Origin: Xanthomonas sacchari
Lineage (GTDB): Bacteria > Pseudomonadota > Gammaproteobacteria > Xanthomonadales > Xanthomonadaceae
Direction of reading: 5' to 3'
NCBI RefSeq assembly: GCF_024266585.1
Contig: NZ_CP100647.1
Span: 248,001 to 312,000 of the forward strand
Length of the DNA stretch: 64,000 bases
Shown here: positions 26,402 through 36,194 of the stretch, piece after piece
Layout of the letters: every line of letters starts with the position of its first letter
Position numbering within the stretch: position 1 is the first letter of the stretch
The notes under the pieces: generated by a model
Database searches by the model: none
Seen by the model: the letters and a program-made list of their open reading frames with translations, nothing else
What the model was told of the DNA's origin: nothing
Program-made: the position numbers and the translations under genes

Positions 26402-26508
26402 CGCAAACTGGAATCACGCCGCGGGACGCGATCTTCTAAGTGAGAACCCGGGCGGCACCACATCGCCGCCCGGATCACACGCAACGCGAGAACCGCAGAG
26501 GCCGCGCC

Positions 26509-27186
26509 TTAGTGCTTCGCCGCATTGCGCCGGTACACGCCATTGAAGCTGACATTGGCGCCGCCGCACTGCAGGTTGTCCGAGACCACCAGCAGGTCGC
26601 CGACCAGCTGCAGGCGGACCTTGCAGTCGTCCTCGCTGAGTTCCAGCCGATTGCCTTCCGGAAAGCCGCGTGCGGTGACGGCGCCGAGGTTCGGGCCGCC
26701 GGGCCTTTCCTCGGGGCTCGGGTTGGCGCTTGGCCAGTAGGCATCGCCGTTGGCAGTGAGGGTGCCGTCGCCGTTGGCGAGCAGCTGAAGCTCGTTGTCG
26801 CCGTCGTGCCAGTGGCCGACCCAGGCCTGCGGCTTCGGTGCGGCGGTCGCCGGCAGTGGCTGCACGCTCGACGCCGCCACCCAGCCGGCGCTGCCGCCGA
26901 CCTTGTTGGGGTAGAACGCGCAAACGAAGCCGCCCTGGCGCTGCGCCAGGATCACTGTGTCGTCCTTGACCACATAGGCGCGCTGCCGGCATGCGGCCTC
27001 GCCCTTGGCCGGGCAGCCGTCGTCGTCGTTGAGCAGGTACAGGCGCGGCACTACGACCTTGGCGAGCGAGAACTTGGCCGTGCTCATGGGGAAGCCGCCA
27101 TTGCGGCACATCGCCGCGTCCTCGTCCGGTGCCGCGTGGGCCAGTGCGGGAATCGCCAGCAAGGCGAGCAGCCAGGTCGTGTGCAT
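26509..27186 (-). CDS. Secreted hypothetical protein with SH3-like segment
   Basis: A 225-residue protein with a clean signal peptide (MHTTWLLALLAIPALAHA) and six or more cysteines in the mature part (AAMCRNGG, DGCPAKGEAACRQ, EDDCKVRLQL, LQCGGANVSF). A segment ending GFVCAFYPNK...GWVAASSVQP looks like a bacterial SH3 repeat. The remainder (WVGHWHDGDNELQLL) is a beta-rich domain found in many periplasmic proteins. Function unknown. The 300 bases downstream of its start (27187-27500) hold only remnants. Confidence 0.6.
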   Translation of the reverse strand: MHTTWLLALLAIPALAHAAPDEDAAMCRNGGFPMSTAKFSLAKVVVPRLYLLNDDDGCPAKGEAACRQRAYVVKDDTVILAQRQGGFVCAFYPNKVGGSAGWVAASSVQPLPATAAPKPQAWVGHWHDGDNELQLLANGDGTLTANGDAYWPSANPSPEERPGGPNLGAVTARGFPEGNRLELSEDDCKVRLQLVGDLLVVSDNLQCGGANVSFNGVYRRNAAKH

Positions 27187-27334
27187 CGGAGTCGCTCCAA
27201 AGGTGGGGCAACAGTGTGGGCCAATGGGGGTGAACCGGTGGCGAGCGAGTTGGTGACCGAGGACGTGTCGGGCCTTATCCGACCTCTACGCTGCGGAGTG
27301 TAGTGTTGGCCTCGCTCGATACTGCTGCTTCTGC

Positions 27335-27451
27335 ATGTTCGAGGCAGTGACCAAGCCGGAGAAAACGATGCGGGTCGTGTTCGAGCTGTTCCGTGGAAAG
27401 GACCCCACTTGGTATCTCAACGACGCGATCTGCGTGCGGTTCTATCCGTGA
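27335..27451 (+). other. Small open frame, probable gene fragment
   Basis: Encodes 38 residues (MFEAVTKPEKTMRVVFELFR, then DPTWYLNDAICVRFYP) that read like part of a larger protein, without a ribosome site. The 27187-27647 stretch contains nothing else that I can support. Confidence 0.25.
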
Positions 27452-27647
27452 TGCGAGCAGCGCCGCCCGATCATCCGTTCGAGCCGAATCTGGAGCCGGA
27501 GCCCGAGCAAACACCATGAGGCTGTGCCGCCGCCGCGTCGCAATGACTGCTTCAGTGCTGCAGCGACGGTCGACCTTCTTGATATCCTCACCGGCCTCCC
27601 GGATCCGTCGAACAGCCGCCCTGCTTGCCGGCGCATGGCGGCGCGTG

Positions 27648-28054
27648 ATGAAGCACCGCGTGCTCGCCCTCGCGGTCACCCCGCTCCCCGCCGGCTGGGT
27701 GCTGCCGCTGTGGTGCGGCGTGGAGACGTGGCTGACGTTCTGGCAACGCCAGGCGGGGCGCTGCTGCAGCATGGTCTTCCCGGCGACTCCTTCCCCTACC
27801 CGACCTTCGATTCGACCTGCTTCAAGGTCGCCAGCGTGTGGCTCGCCGTCGCCGTCAGCCTCTGGGCGTTCTCGGCACGCGTGCCTGTCTACGCCGGAGC
27901 CGACGAGTTGTCATGCACGCGTGCTGCAATCGATCTGGCCCGTTGCGGCGCGGCTGTATCCGGTTCCGGCAGGCTGGCGCTGCGAGCGACGCACGCGCCG
28001 CGTCCGCGTGCCGCAGGCGACTGCGCCGGACGCACCGGGCCGCATGACGTGTGA
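27648..28054 (+). pseudogene. Frameshifted membrane protein remnant
   Basis: MKHRVLALAVTPLPAGWVLP and a first helix (CGVETWLTFWQRQAG) are encoded in one frame to about 27755. The protein then continues in a second frame as GDSFPYPTFDSTCFKV and ASVWLAVAVSLWAF. A frameshift in the GGCGGGGCG run separates them, and the 3' part is also doubtful. It looks like a two-helix membrane protein that has decayed. Confidence 0.45.
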
Positions 28055-28185
28055 CGCCGCTGTCCACCTGGACCGACGTGCGTGCGTTTACCCTCCGGGA
28101 CTGCGCATCCGCGCCTGCATGCCGTCACGCATGCCGCGCCGATGCGCGCGTCCGCCATCCGATCGCTAGAGAGCTAAGCTACCGC

Positions 28186-28578
28186 ATGCATCCTGTCATC
28201 CACTTCCGCTCCCGCCTGCTCGAGGTGAGCGCCGAGCCGGAGAATCCGATCAATCCGATCCACGGCAGCTCGCTGCTGGACTGGCTGCGCGTGCGCGTCG
28301 GCGACGCCATGGTGCTGTCCGAACCGGACCCGGAGGATTGGGGCTGGGCCTCCGAGGCGGAATGCCAGGGGCGCACCTACCTGGTCGGCGCCTATGCCGA
28401 GGAGGAGGTCGACGGCAACCATACCTGGATGCTGCAGATCGAGAAGCAGCGTTCGTTCTGGGAGCGCCTGCTCGGCCGGCATGCGATGCGCGACGACGAT
28501 CCGTGCTTTGTCCGGTTGCATGCGCTGATCGCCGCCGAACCGCGGTTCACCGACCTGGTGGTGGAGCGCGAACGCTGA
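28186..28578 (+). CDS. Conserved hypothetical protein (130 aa)
   Basis: A soluble acidic protein without signal peptide: MHPVIHFRSRLLEVSAEPEN, DPEDWGWASEAECQG, then HTWMLQIEKQRSFWERLLG. The ATG at 28186 begins where coding-like composition begins; no strong ribosome site is visible. Family not recognised, though the composition is that of an intact chromosomal gene. It marks the right edge of the accessory region. Confidence 0.5.
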   Translation: MHPVIHFRSRLLEVSAEPENPINPIHGSSLLDWLRVRVGDAMVLSEPDPEDWGWASEAECQGRTYLVGAYAEEEVDGNHTWMLQIEKQRSFWERLLGRHAMRDDDPCFVRLHALIAAEPRFTDLVVERER

Positions 28579-28689
28579 GGACCGCTGCGGTCTCGTGGCA
28601 ACGCTGAGTGGCGTGCTGTCGCCGACTGCAGCACACGCGTCATCGCACTTGGGTATGCTCGGCGGCCCCTCTCCGTCCGCGTTGCCACG

Positions 28690-29130
28690 ATGCCGATCCG
28701 CTCCCTGTCGCTGTTCCCGTTGCTGCTGATCGGCACTGCGCCCGAGCTGATGGCGGCGCCCAGGCACTGCCTGCCGTATGGGCCGACCCAGGTCACCTTG
28801 TCCGGTACCCTGGCGCCGTCTTCCACTGACACCGCCTCGCCTACTGCGCCGCACTCGCACACGCACGCCGATGCCGGCGCGGCAGCGACCCAGGAAGAGG
28901 TGCTGATCCTGCCGCAGCCGCTATGCGTGGCGGCGTCGGCAGACGGGCAACAGCCGCGGCATGAGCAAGTGCGCCGACTGCGGTTGGCGGTCACCGCGGA
29001 CCAGGCGGCGCATCTGCGGGAGGAAGGCGCCGGCCAGGTGGTGCGGGTCACCGGAACACTGGCGCATGCGCCGACCGGCCCGGATGCACCGCCGCTGCGC
29101 CTGACCGTGCTCGGTGTGGACAGCGATTGA
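28690..29130 (+). CDS. DUF4431-like secreted protein
   Basis: A 146-residue exported protein: signal peptide (residues 1-22, ending LMAA), then HCLPYGPTQVTLSGTLAP, a His/Thr-rich insert (HSHTHADAG), EEVLILPQPLCVAAS, and a C-terminal strand pair GQVVRVTGTLAHAPTG. The order C-L-x-Y...L-x-G-x-L...P-x-CV...V-x-G-T-L is that of DUF4431. A truncated relative lies at 24899. Function unknown; probably periplasmic. Confidence 0.6.
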   Translation: MPIRSLSLFPLLLIGTAPELMAAPRHCLPYGPTQVTLSGTLAPSSTDTASPTAPHSHTHADAGAAATQEEVLILPQPLCVAASADGQQPRHEQVRRLRLAVTADQAAHLREEGAGQVVRVTGTLAHAPTGPDAPPLRLTVLGVDSD

Positions 29131-29185
29131 AGAGCCGGACGGACAGAGGCATTTGCTGCGACTCAATGGCATGTGTCGTCGCTGC

Positions 29186-29251
29186 GTAGGAACGGCTTCA
29201 GCCGCGACGGGTGTTCCCGGTAAAGCCTGTCACGGCCGAAGCCGCTCCTAC
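29186..29251. repeat. Inverted pair of REP-like hairpins
   Basis: One element at 29186-29208 and its inverted, slightly diverged partner at 29229-29251, downstream of the DUF4431-like gene. Confidence 0.8.
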
Positions 29252-29434
29252 GTGGGGGCCTCTTGCCGTGAGGTGGAGGCTCGGTGAGACCGGATGTTTC
29301 TGTTGCCCAGGCCCAGCTGGTTCTGCGCCCACGCTGGCCGCCGGCGCGCTCGGGGAAGCGCTCGCATTGACGGCGCGCAGCGGCTAACCGAGGATCGCCA
29401 TGCCGCGCCTGGCGGCCCAAGGGATCCGCGATCC

Positions 29435-29926
29435 ATGAGGGGAATGCGTTTTCTGTGCGCGGTGGGCCTGTGGCTGGGCGCGTTCGCCGCCGCCGCGGGC
29501 GAGCCGCCGGCACGCACGGTCCAGGCGTTCTATGCGTGGGCGATCGCGCCGGAGCAGGGCAACGGCGACGTTGCGCAGGTGCGGCATCTGCTGGGGCGGG
29601 AATTGTTCGCGGCGCTGGAGGCGCAGCGCGCCTACGAGGCGGCCTGCGCCAGGCTGGTCCCGGCCGACGTCAAGCCGCACATGCTGGACCAGAGCCCCTT
29701 CTTCCTGTGGCCGGACCAGCCCACCGCGTTGGTCTCGACGACCGCACAGGTCGAGGGCGACACCGCGCGGGTGCGCGCCCGCCTGGCCGTCGATGGCCTG
29801 CAGTGGACGGACACGGTGATGCTGGGTCGCCAGGACGATCGCTGGGTGATCCTCGACATCGTCTGGCAGGAAGGCACGCTGACCCAGCGCCTGGCCGCAT
29901 TCGCGGCGCAGCGCTGCACGCCGTGA
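29435..29926 (+). CDS. DUF3828-like exported protein
   Basis: A 163-residue protein with a signal peptide (MRFLCAVGLWLGAFAAAAG) and an NTF2-like DUF3828 pattern: TVQAFYAWAIAPEQGN, then LLGRELFAALEAQRAYEAAC, DQSPFFLWPDQPTALV and DDRWVILDIVWQ. These periplasmic proteins have no known reaction. A second ATG at 29444 is closer to the signal peptide core and may be the real start. Confidence 0.65.
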   Translation: MRGMRFLCAVGLWLGAFAAAAGEPPARTVQAFYAWAIAPEQGNGDVAQVRHLLGRELFAALEAQRAYEAACARLVPADVKPHMLDQSPFFLWPDQPTALVSTTAQVEGDTARVRARLAVDGLQWTDTVMLGRQDDRWVILDIVWQEGTLTQRLAAFAAQRCTP

Positions 29927-30110
29927 GGTCGCCGGCGCAGACGAGAGAACGGATGGCCTACCTGTAGGAACAGCCATCGCGCCGTCATTGCAATGGCGAT
30001 GCAACACGAACGACATATCGTGCCGCGCTGCGCCACAGTCTGGCGCATGCCGTCGCGTGCTGCTGCGCAAGCCGAACGGACTCGATTTCGCGCGCTCACA
30101 AGGACACGAC

Positions 30111-32489
30111 ATGCTGCATTCCCATCTCTCCCCGCGGCCGCTGACCGCGCGCGCCGCGCCGGCCCGTACCCGCCTGGCGCAGGCCTGCGCCGCCCTGCTG
30201 CTGGCCTCGATTGCCGGCGCTGCCGCCGCGCAGGACAGCGCGCCGTCGCTGGCCGGCAGCGCGTCCCGCCCGGCCAACGCCGCGGGTACCGGCGACGCGG
30301 CGACCTCGCTGGACACCATCATCGTCACCGCCGAGCACCGCGAGCAGAACCTGCAGGAGGTGCCGGTGTCGGTGGGCGTGGTGCAGGGCGAGGCGATGCG
30401 CGACTTCACCGCCGGCGGCGACGACACGCTGCTGGCGCTGTCCGGCCGCGTGCCCAGTTTCTATGCCGAAACCACCACCGGCCGCATCTTCCCGCGCTTC
30501 TACATCCGCGGCCTGGGCAACATCGACTTCTACCTCGGCGCCTCGCAGCCGGTGTCGATCATCCAGGACGACGTGGTGCTGGAGCACGTGGTGCTGAAGT
30601 CCAACCCGGTCTATGACCTGGACCAGTTGGAAGTGCTGCGCGGCCCGCAAGGTTCGCTGTTCGGTCGCAACACCACCGCCGGCATCGTCAAGTTCGACAG
30701 CATCAAGCCCAGCGACGACTACACCGGCCGGGTCACCGCCAGCTACGGCAGCGACAACACCGTCTCGGTCGACGGCGGCATCGGCGGCCCAATCAACGAC
30801 GTGCTGTCGTTCCGTGTGTCCACGCTGTACCAGCACCGCGACAACTGGGTGGACAACACGTTCCCGGGGCCCAGCGACGACGGCACGGTTACCCCGAAGA
30901 AGGATGCGATGGGTGGCTACGACGACCGCAACGCGCGCCTGCAGCTGCTGCTGAAGCCGAGCGAGCATTTCTCGCTGCTGGGCGCGTTCCACACCCGCGA
31001 CTACGACGGCACCTCCACCCTGTTCCTGCGCGGCGCGCTGACCAAGGGCTCCAACAAGGTCGACGTGCCGCGCGACCAGGTGGCCTACGACGAGGCCCAC
31101 GACAACCCGCAGGCGTACAGGACCCACGGCGCCTCGCTGAAGGCGATCTACGACTTCGGCGGCGTATCGCTGACCTCGATCAGCGCCTACGAGACCACCT
31201 CCGGCTACAGCCGTGGCGACACCGACGGCGGCGCCGCGGCCAACTTCCCGGTCAACGGCGTGCCCAACGGCTACGGCCAGTCGATGGGCCAGGTGCGCGA
31301 CCTGGACCAGTACACCCAGGAACTGCGCCTGGCCAGCGAAGGCGACGCCCCGCTGCAGTGGCAGGCCGGCGCGTTCTACTTCGACGGCAAGGACACCACC
31401 GATTTCTACCAGCGCGCCTACTTCCTGCAGACCGCCGCGCACAATCCCAACAACTGGGTGCGCCTGCACAACAGCAACACTTCCTGGGCCGGCTTCGGCC
31501 AGCTGACCTACGCGGTTACCGACGCGCTGACCCTGACCGCCGGCGTACGCCAGACCCGCGACAGCAAGGAGACCAGGCTGCTCAAGACCGCCGACACCGC
31601 CGCCGGCGTGGTCACCTACAAGGGCCGCCGCGACGTGCGCTTGGCCGACACCCAGCCGAGCTGGGACCTGAGCGCGATGTATGCGATCAACCCGAACGTC
31701 AACGTCTACGCGAAGGTCGCCCGCGGTTTCCGCGGCCCGACCATCCAGGGCCGTTCGGCGGTGTTCAACTCCGACTTCACCACCGCCGACTCGGAAACCA
31801 TCCTGTCGTGGGAAGCCGGCATCAAGAGCAACCTGTTCGACAACCGCCTGCGCCTGAACGTCACCGGCTTCACCTACACCGTCGACGACATCCAGCTCAA
31901 CGGCAACGACGCCAACGGCAACGGCGTGCTGTTCAACGCCGACAAGGCCAAGGCCTACGGCATGGAGGCGGACCTGGACTGGCGCCCGATCCCCAACCTG
32001 TCGCTGACCGCCGGCCTGAGCCTGCTGCACAGCGAGATCCAGGACAAGCGCGTCTATGCACAGGTGTGCGGCCTGAACGGCGTGGTGGTGTGCACGGTGA
32101 AGGATCCGACGATCCGCATCGGCAACAACACCTTCGCCCAGATCGACGGCAACCCGCTGCCGAACGCGCCCAAGTACAACGTCAACCTGGCCGCGCGCTA
32201 CGACATCCCGGTCAACGATGGTGGCGCGTTCTTCGTCGCCACCGACTGGAACAAGCAGGGCTACACCAGCTTCGTGCTGTACGACTCCACCGAGTTCACC
32301 TCCAACGGCAACTTCGAAGGCGGCCTGAAGCTGGGCTACACCGGCGACTATGGCGCATGGGAAGTGGCCGCATTCGCCCGCAACATCACCAACGAGAAGA
32401 ACCTCAAGGGCGTGATCGAGAACTACATGGCGGCCGTGTACAACGAACCGCGTATCGTCGGCGTCTCGTTCAACCTGCACTGGCACTGA
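30111..32489 (+). CDS. TonB-dependent receptor
   Basis: A 792-residue receptor with AAGGACACGAC before its ATG and a signal peptide ending in AAAAQ near residue 40. A TonB box-like DTIIVTAEHREQNLQEVPVS follows. The plug domain contains FPRFYIRGLGNIDF and LEVLRGPQGSLFGRNTTAG, and the barrel ends RIVGVSFNLHWH. It is of the 'EQNLQEVPVS' type common in sphingomonads and xanthomonads, with broad possible ligands (siderophores, aromatic or plant compounds). It has no operon partner. Confidence 0.88.
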   Translation: MLHSHLSPRPLTARAAPARTRLAQACAALLLASIAGAAAAQDSAPSLAGSASRPANAAGTGDAATSLDTIIVTAEHREQNLQEVPVSVGVVQGEAMRDFTAGGDDTLLALSGRVPSFYAETTTGRIFPRFYIRGLGNIDFYLGASQPVSIIQDDVVLEHVVLKSNPVYDLDQLEVLRGPQGSLFGRNTTAGIVKFDSIKPSDDYTGRVTASYGSDNTVSVDGGIGGPINDVLSFRVSTLYQHRDNWVDNTFPGPSDDGTVTPKKDAMGGYDDRNARLQLLLKPSEHFSLLGAFHTRDYDGTSTLFLRGALTKGSNKVDVPRDQVAYDEAHDNPQAYRTHGASLKAIYDFGGVSLTSISAYETTSGYSRGDTDGGAAANFPVNGVPNGYGQSMGQVRDLDQYTQELRLASEGDAPLQWQAGAFYFDGKDTTDFYQRAYFLQTAAHNPNNWVRLHNSNTSWAGFGQLTYAVTDALTLTAGVRQTRDSKETRLLKTADTAAGVVTYKGRRDVRLADTQPSWDLSAMYAINPNVNVYAKVARGFRGPTIQGRSAVFNSDFTTADSETILSWEAGIKSNLFDNRLRLNVTGFTYTVDDIQLNGNDANGNGVLFNADKAKAYGMEADLDWRPIPNLSLTAGLSLLHSEIQDKRVYAQVCGLNGVVVCTVKDPTIRIGNNTFAQIDGNPLPNAPKYNVNLAARYDIPVNDGGAFFVATDWNKQGYTSFVLYDSTEFTSNGNFEGGLKLGYTGDYGAWEVAAFARNITNEKNLKGVIENYMAAVYNEPRIVGVSFNLHWH

Positions 32490-32699
32490 TCGCAGGCATC
32501 GCAGCACACCGCGCCGGCAGCGCAGGCCGGTGCCAGCAGGCGGGAGGGCGATGGTCCTTCCGCCCGTTTGCGTTTGGTAGGAGCACGTTGCCGTCGCTGT
32601 GACCATAGCCGTTGCCGTTGCCATCGCGGTTATTGCTGTCGCTGTTGCCTTGGCCGTTGCTCTGCTTTGGTTTGGCTGTTGTTTCGGCTTTTGACTTAT

Positions 32700-32945
32700 C
32701 GGGTTCCCTTACGAAGCGGCGGCCAGCTCGGGGAAAAACCCCGAAGGGGCGGCGCACAGGGATGTGCGCCGTCCGCGGCAGGGGCAGGATGCCCCTTCCG
32801 CGGATCCCCGGGCTGGACGCGGACCCGGAGCGCGCAGCGCGGAGGGCGCGAAGGCAGGGTGTGCTTTCTTTTGGTTACTTTTCTTTGCACAAGCAAAGAA
32901 AAGTAACTCGCCCGCAAGGGCGAAAGCCTTTGCTGTTGCTTCAAG
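32700..32945. repeat. Hairpin-rich dispersed element with perfect 15-bp stem
   Basis: Includes GTTACTTTTCTTTGC at 32874-32888 and GCAAAGAAAAGTAAC at 32893-32907 around an ACAA loop. A stretch of several GC hairpins precedes it (AACCCCGAAGGGG, ATGCGCC types), and a degenerate GTTGCC/GTTGCT hexamer run lies at ~32590-32680. No protein-coding signal in 32490-33300. Confidence 0.6.
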
Positions 32946-32969
32946 CATGAGTGCCGGACAAGAAGAACT

Positions 32970-33196
32970 GTAGAAGCGGCTTCAGCCGCGACGCGCGACG
33001 CGCCAGCCTCGCTAGTCCCCTGGGACGATCGCCTCCCGCATTGCGGCAGCCGCCGGTCGCTGCGTCGGGACTGAAGTCCTTCCCACAACACGTGTCTGCG
33101 CGTGACGCATACGTTGGCGCGATGCCCACTCGTAGGAGCGGCTTCAGCCGCGACGGGCTCTACCGGGAATGCCCATCGTGGCTGAAGCCGCCCCTA
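32970..33196. repeat. Cluster of REP-like hairpins
   Basis: Elements at 32970-32992, 33062-33086 (inverted, GGGACT/AGTCC type), 33132-33154, and an inverted partner at 33178-33196. Located in the 864-base spacer before the next TonB receptor. Confidence 0.8.
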
Positions 33197-33353
33197 TGGG
33201 TTCCGGATCCCCGCGCAAACCTGCCGCTCATCCCAAATCCCGTGGCGGCGCCGTTCACGCTCTGCTAAAGTCCGCGCCCAGCGCTGCCGGGTCCGGCAGC
33301 CGGGCACAGCCGCCGCCATGCCTTCATCCGTGAGTCTTTCGGGGGAATGGTGC

Positions 33354-35642
33354 ATGCGCGTCGCGCGATCGATGTTGTCCTTGTCTGTGATGTCCGTGGT
33401 GCTGGGCTGGGCGTCGCCAACGCGCGCAGCCGACGGCGAGGCCGCGCCTCCCCCCGATCCCACCACCCTCGACCAGATCGTCGTCACCGGCGAGAAGAGC
33501 GGCCGCAGCGTGCAGGACACGACCAGCTCGGTCGCCGTCACCACCGAGGCGCGCATCGAGCAGGAGAACCTGCAGAACGCCTACGAGGTGTTCAACCGCA
33601 CCGCCAACATGGCGCAGACCTACGGCGATGCCGGCTTCAGCATCCGCGGCATCCGCAACATCGACGGCGGCAGCGATGCGCCGCTGGCCACCATCTACCT
33701 GGACGGCGCCGCCCTGCCGTGGAAGGCGATCAGCTGGGCGCCGCTGAGCCTGTGGGACCTGCAGCAGGTGGAGGTCCTGCGCGGCCCGCAGTCCACCCTG
33801 CAGGGCGAGAACGCCCTGGCCGGTGCCATCGTCCTGCGCACCGCCGAGCCGACCATGGACTGGCAGGGCAAGCTGCGGGTGCTGGCCTCCGATCCGTCCG
33901 ACCGCAGCCTGGCCGGCGCGGTCGGCGGCCCGATCGTCGCCGACGAACTGGCGTTCCGCGCCTCGGTGGAGCAGCGCAGCTTCGATGGCTACACCTGGAA
34001 CCTCACCCGCCAGGCCGCCGACGACGCGCAGGTCTCGGCGATCTACCGCGGCAAGCTGCTGTGGACGCCATCGGCGATCGCCGGGCTGAAGGTGCAACTG
34101 GGCTACACCCGCTCGCACCGCACCGGCCCGTACATGTACACCTACGTGCGCACCGACCTGCCCGATTACTTCGAACACCGCTACGCCACCAACAACACCC
34201 CGGACCGCACCCGCAGCGACAGCGACATCGTCACCCTGCAGGCCGACTACGCGCTCTCCGATGCCTGGTCGCTGTCCTCGGTCAGCGCCTGGAACAAGGT
34301 CACCTCGTCGAGCATGTGGGACATGGACCATGGCCCGGACAACGCCGGCTACGCGCAGCGCCAGCTCGACGACACCACCGCCTCGCAGGAGCTACGCCTG
34401 CACTACGCCGGCGCCGCGGTGCAGGGCCTGCTCGGCGCGTACTGGGCGCGGCACGTGGAAGACAACGACGCGCAACTGCTGAACAACGTCGCCACGCCGA
34501 CCACGACCATTGCCGGCCTGCTGCGCAGCGCCGGCTTCCCGACCGCCACCGCCACCGCGATCGCCACCCGCTACGCGCAGGTCCTGCCGGTGATTCCGGT
34601 CGACTACGTCAGCGCCAGCCCGACCCGCTCCAGCAACCGCGCGCTGTTCGCCGACGGCCAGTGGCAGGTCGGCCGCGGGTTCTCGCTGCTGGGCGGGCTG
34701 CGCTACGACCGCCAGCGCTACGCGATGGCCTCCGACACCACCGCCGCCTTCGCCGGCCGCTATCCCGACCCGGCCGCCTTCGCCGCCAGCGGCACCGCGC
34801 TGTACCGGGCGATCGCCGCGATCAACCAGGGCGTGGCCGGCATCGTGCGCTCGGCCAACGGCGAGGTGGCCTGGAACACGCGCGACTTCGACGCGCTGCT
34901 GCCCAAGCTCGGCGTGCGCTACGACTGGAACCCGGACCTGTCGAGCAGCCTGGTGGTGCAGCGCGGCTACCGCTCCGGCGGCTCCAGCTTCAACTCGGCG
35001 CGCAGCCAGGCCTTCCCCTACGACCCGGAATACACCTGGAACTACGAGGCCTCGCTGCGCTCGCAGTGGCTGGACCGGCGCCTGACCCTCAACGCCAACG
35101 CCTACTACATCGACTGGAAGGACAAGCAGACCACCGCCTACTTCGGCCTCAACAGCTTCGACTACAACACCGTCAACGCCGGCCGCGCGCATCTGTACGG
35201 GGCCGAGCTGGAGGCCAGCCACCGCCCCAACGAAGCGTTCGACTGGTACGGCTCGCTGGGCTATGCGCGCACCCGCTACGACAGCTTCGCCACCATCGCC
35301 GGCGCCTCGGTCATCGACTACGCCGGCCGCGAGTTCGCCTACGCGCCGCACTGGACCGCGGCGCTGGGCGCCAACTGGCGCTTCGCCGAGGGCTGGCTGG
35401 CCAACCTCAACGCGAGTTTCCGCGACCGCGTGTACACCGACATCGGGGCCGGCGCCGTGCAACTGGCCTCGCGCACCGTGGTCAACGCCAAGTTCGGCTA
35501 CGAAAACCTGGACTGGAGCGCGTGGATCTTCGCCAACAACCTGCTCGACCGGAACTACGTGCAGTATCGCTGGGCCACCGATCCGGTCGCCATCCTGGGC
35601 GCGCCGCGCGTGGTCGGCATCGGCTTCGAGGCGCGCTGGTGA
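33354..35642 (+). CDS. TonB-dependent receptor of an iron-uptake operon
   Basis: A 762-residue receptor. The ATG at 33354 follows GGGGGAA; an upstream ATG at 33318 is possible. It has a signal peptide (ending SPTRAA), then DQIVVTGEKSGRSVQDTTSS, a plug with FSIRGIRNIDGG and VEVLRGPQSTLQGENALAG, and a barrel ending VVGIGFEARW. The next three genes overlap each other and encode DUF3325, DUF3649-like and PepSY proteins, the arrangement seen with ferric-siderophore receptors, so the ligand is probably an iron complex. No clear Fur box was found upstream. Confidence 0.88.
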   Translation: MRVARSMLSLSVMSVVLGWASPTRAADGEAAPPPDPTTLDQIVVTGEKSGRSVQDTTSSVAVTTEARIEQENLQNAYEVFNRTANMAQTYGDAGFSIRGIRNIDGGSDAPLATIYLDGAALPWKAISWAPLSLWDLQQVEVLRGPQSTLQGENALAGAIVLRTAEPTMDWQGKLRVLASDPSDRSLAGAVGGPIVADELAFRASVEQRSFDGYTWNLTRQAADDAQVSAIYRGKLLWTPSAIAGLKVQLGYTRSHRTGPYMYTYVRTDLPDYFEHRYATNNTPDRTRSDSDIVTLQADYALSDAWSLSSVSAWNKVTSSSMWDMDHGPDNAGYAQRQLDDTTASQELRLHYAGAAVQGLLGAYWARHVEDNDAQLLNNVATPTTTIAGLLRSAGFPTATATAIATRYAQVLPVIPVDYVSASPTRSSNRALFADGQWQVGRGFSLLGGLRYDRQRYAMASDTTAAFAGRYPDPAAFAASGTALYRAIAAINQGVAGIVRSANGEVAWNTRDFDALLPKLGVRYDWNPDLSSSLVVQRGYRSGGSSFNSARSQAFPYDPEYTWNYEASLRSQWLDRRLTLNANAYYIDWKDKQTTAYFGLNSFDYNTVNAGRAHLYGAELEASHRPNEAFDWYGSLGYARTRYDSFATIAGASVIDYAGREFAYAPHWTAALGANWRFAEGWLANLNASFRDRVYTDIGAGAVQLASRTVVNAKFGYENLDWSAWIFANNLLDRNYVQYRWATDPVAILGAPRVVGIGFEARW

Positions 35643-35932
35643 TGACCGCCCTCGCCACCGCCGGCTATCTGCTGGCCGCCGCGCTGGCGGCGCTGGCGTT
35701 CTACCTGGCCACCGCGCACCAGCGGCTGCGCCCGGCCTGGCGCCGGCATGCGCGCGCGCTGCGCGTGGCCGGCACGCTGCTGTGCGTGGCGGCGCTGGGC
35801 GCGGCGATCGCCGCGCTGGGCATGTGGGCCGGCGTCTTCACCGCGCTGAGCGCGACGATGCTGGCGGCGGTGGCCTTGCCCTACCTGGATGCCTGGCGGC
35901 AACTGCGCGGAGGCGACGCCGATGTGGGCTAG
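35642..35932 (+). CDS. DUF3325 membrane protein
   Basis: A 96-residue protein with three membrane helices (about residues 5-22, 40-62 and 66-82) and the basic loop HQRLRPAWRRHARALRVAG. Its start overlaps the receptor stop (TGATG). DUF3325 proteins occur almost only in TonB-receptor/PepSY iron operons and are thought to help inner-membrane handling of iron or siderophores. Confidence 0.75.
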   Translation: MTALATAGYLLAAALAALAFYLATAHQRLRPAWRRHARALRVAGTLLCVAALGAAIAALGMWAGVFTALSATMLAAVALPYLDAWRQLRGGDADVG

Positions 35933-36194
35933 GTGGCTGGCGGCGATCGTGCTGGGCCTGCCGCTGGCGGTGGGCGCGATCGGCCTGTGCGTGCTGCTGT
36001 GGCCGGGCGATCTACAGGTGCATACGCTGCCGTGGCTGTTGCTGGTGTTCCCGGCATGGGTCGGCACGATGTCGCTGGCCTTCGTGTTCCGCAGCGGCGC
36101 GCGCGCCTGGCTGTGGCTGGGCGCGGCGACCGCACTGTGCTACGCCGCGCTGTTCCTGCTCAAGGCCGCCCATCTCGTGCAGGTGACGCCATGA
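35922..36194 (+). CDS. Small membrane protein, DUF3649-like
   Basis: A 90-residue protein with three helices (LAAIVLGLPLAVGAIGLCVL, LLLVFPAWVGTMSLAFVF, AATALCYAALFLL). CGGAGGCGAC precedes its ATG, which overlaps the previous gene by 11 bases. The FPAWVGTMSLAFVFRSGARAW segment and its place between receptor and PepSY protein resemble DUF3649. The assignment is by pattern, not certain. Confidence 0.6.
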   Translation: MWARWLAAIVLGLPLAVGAIGLCVLLWPGDLQVHTLPWLLLVFPAWVGTMSLAFVFRSGARAWLWLGAATALCYAALFLLKAAHLVQVTP

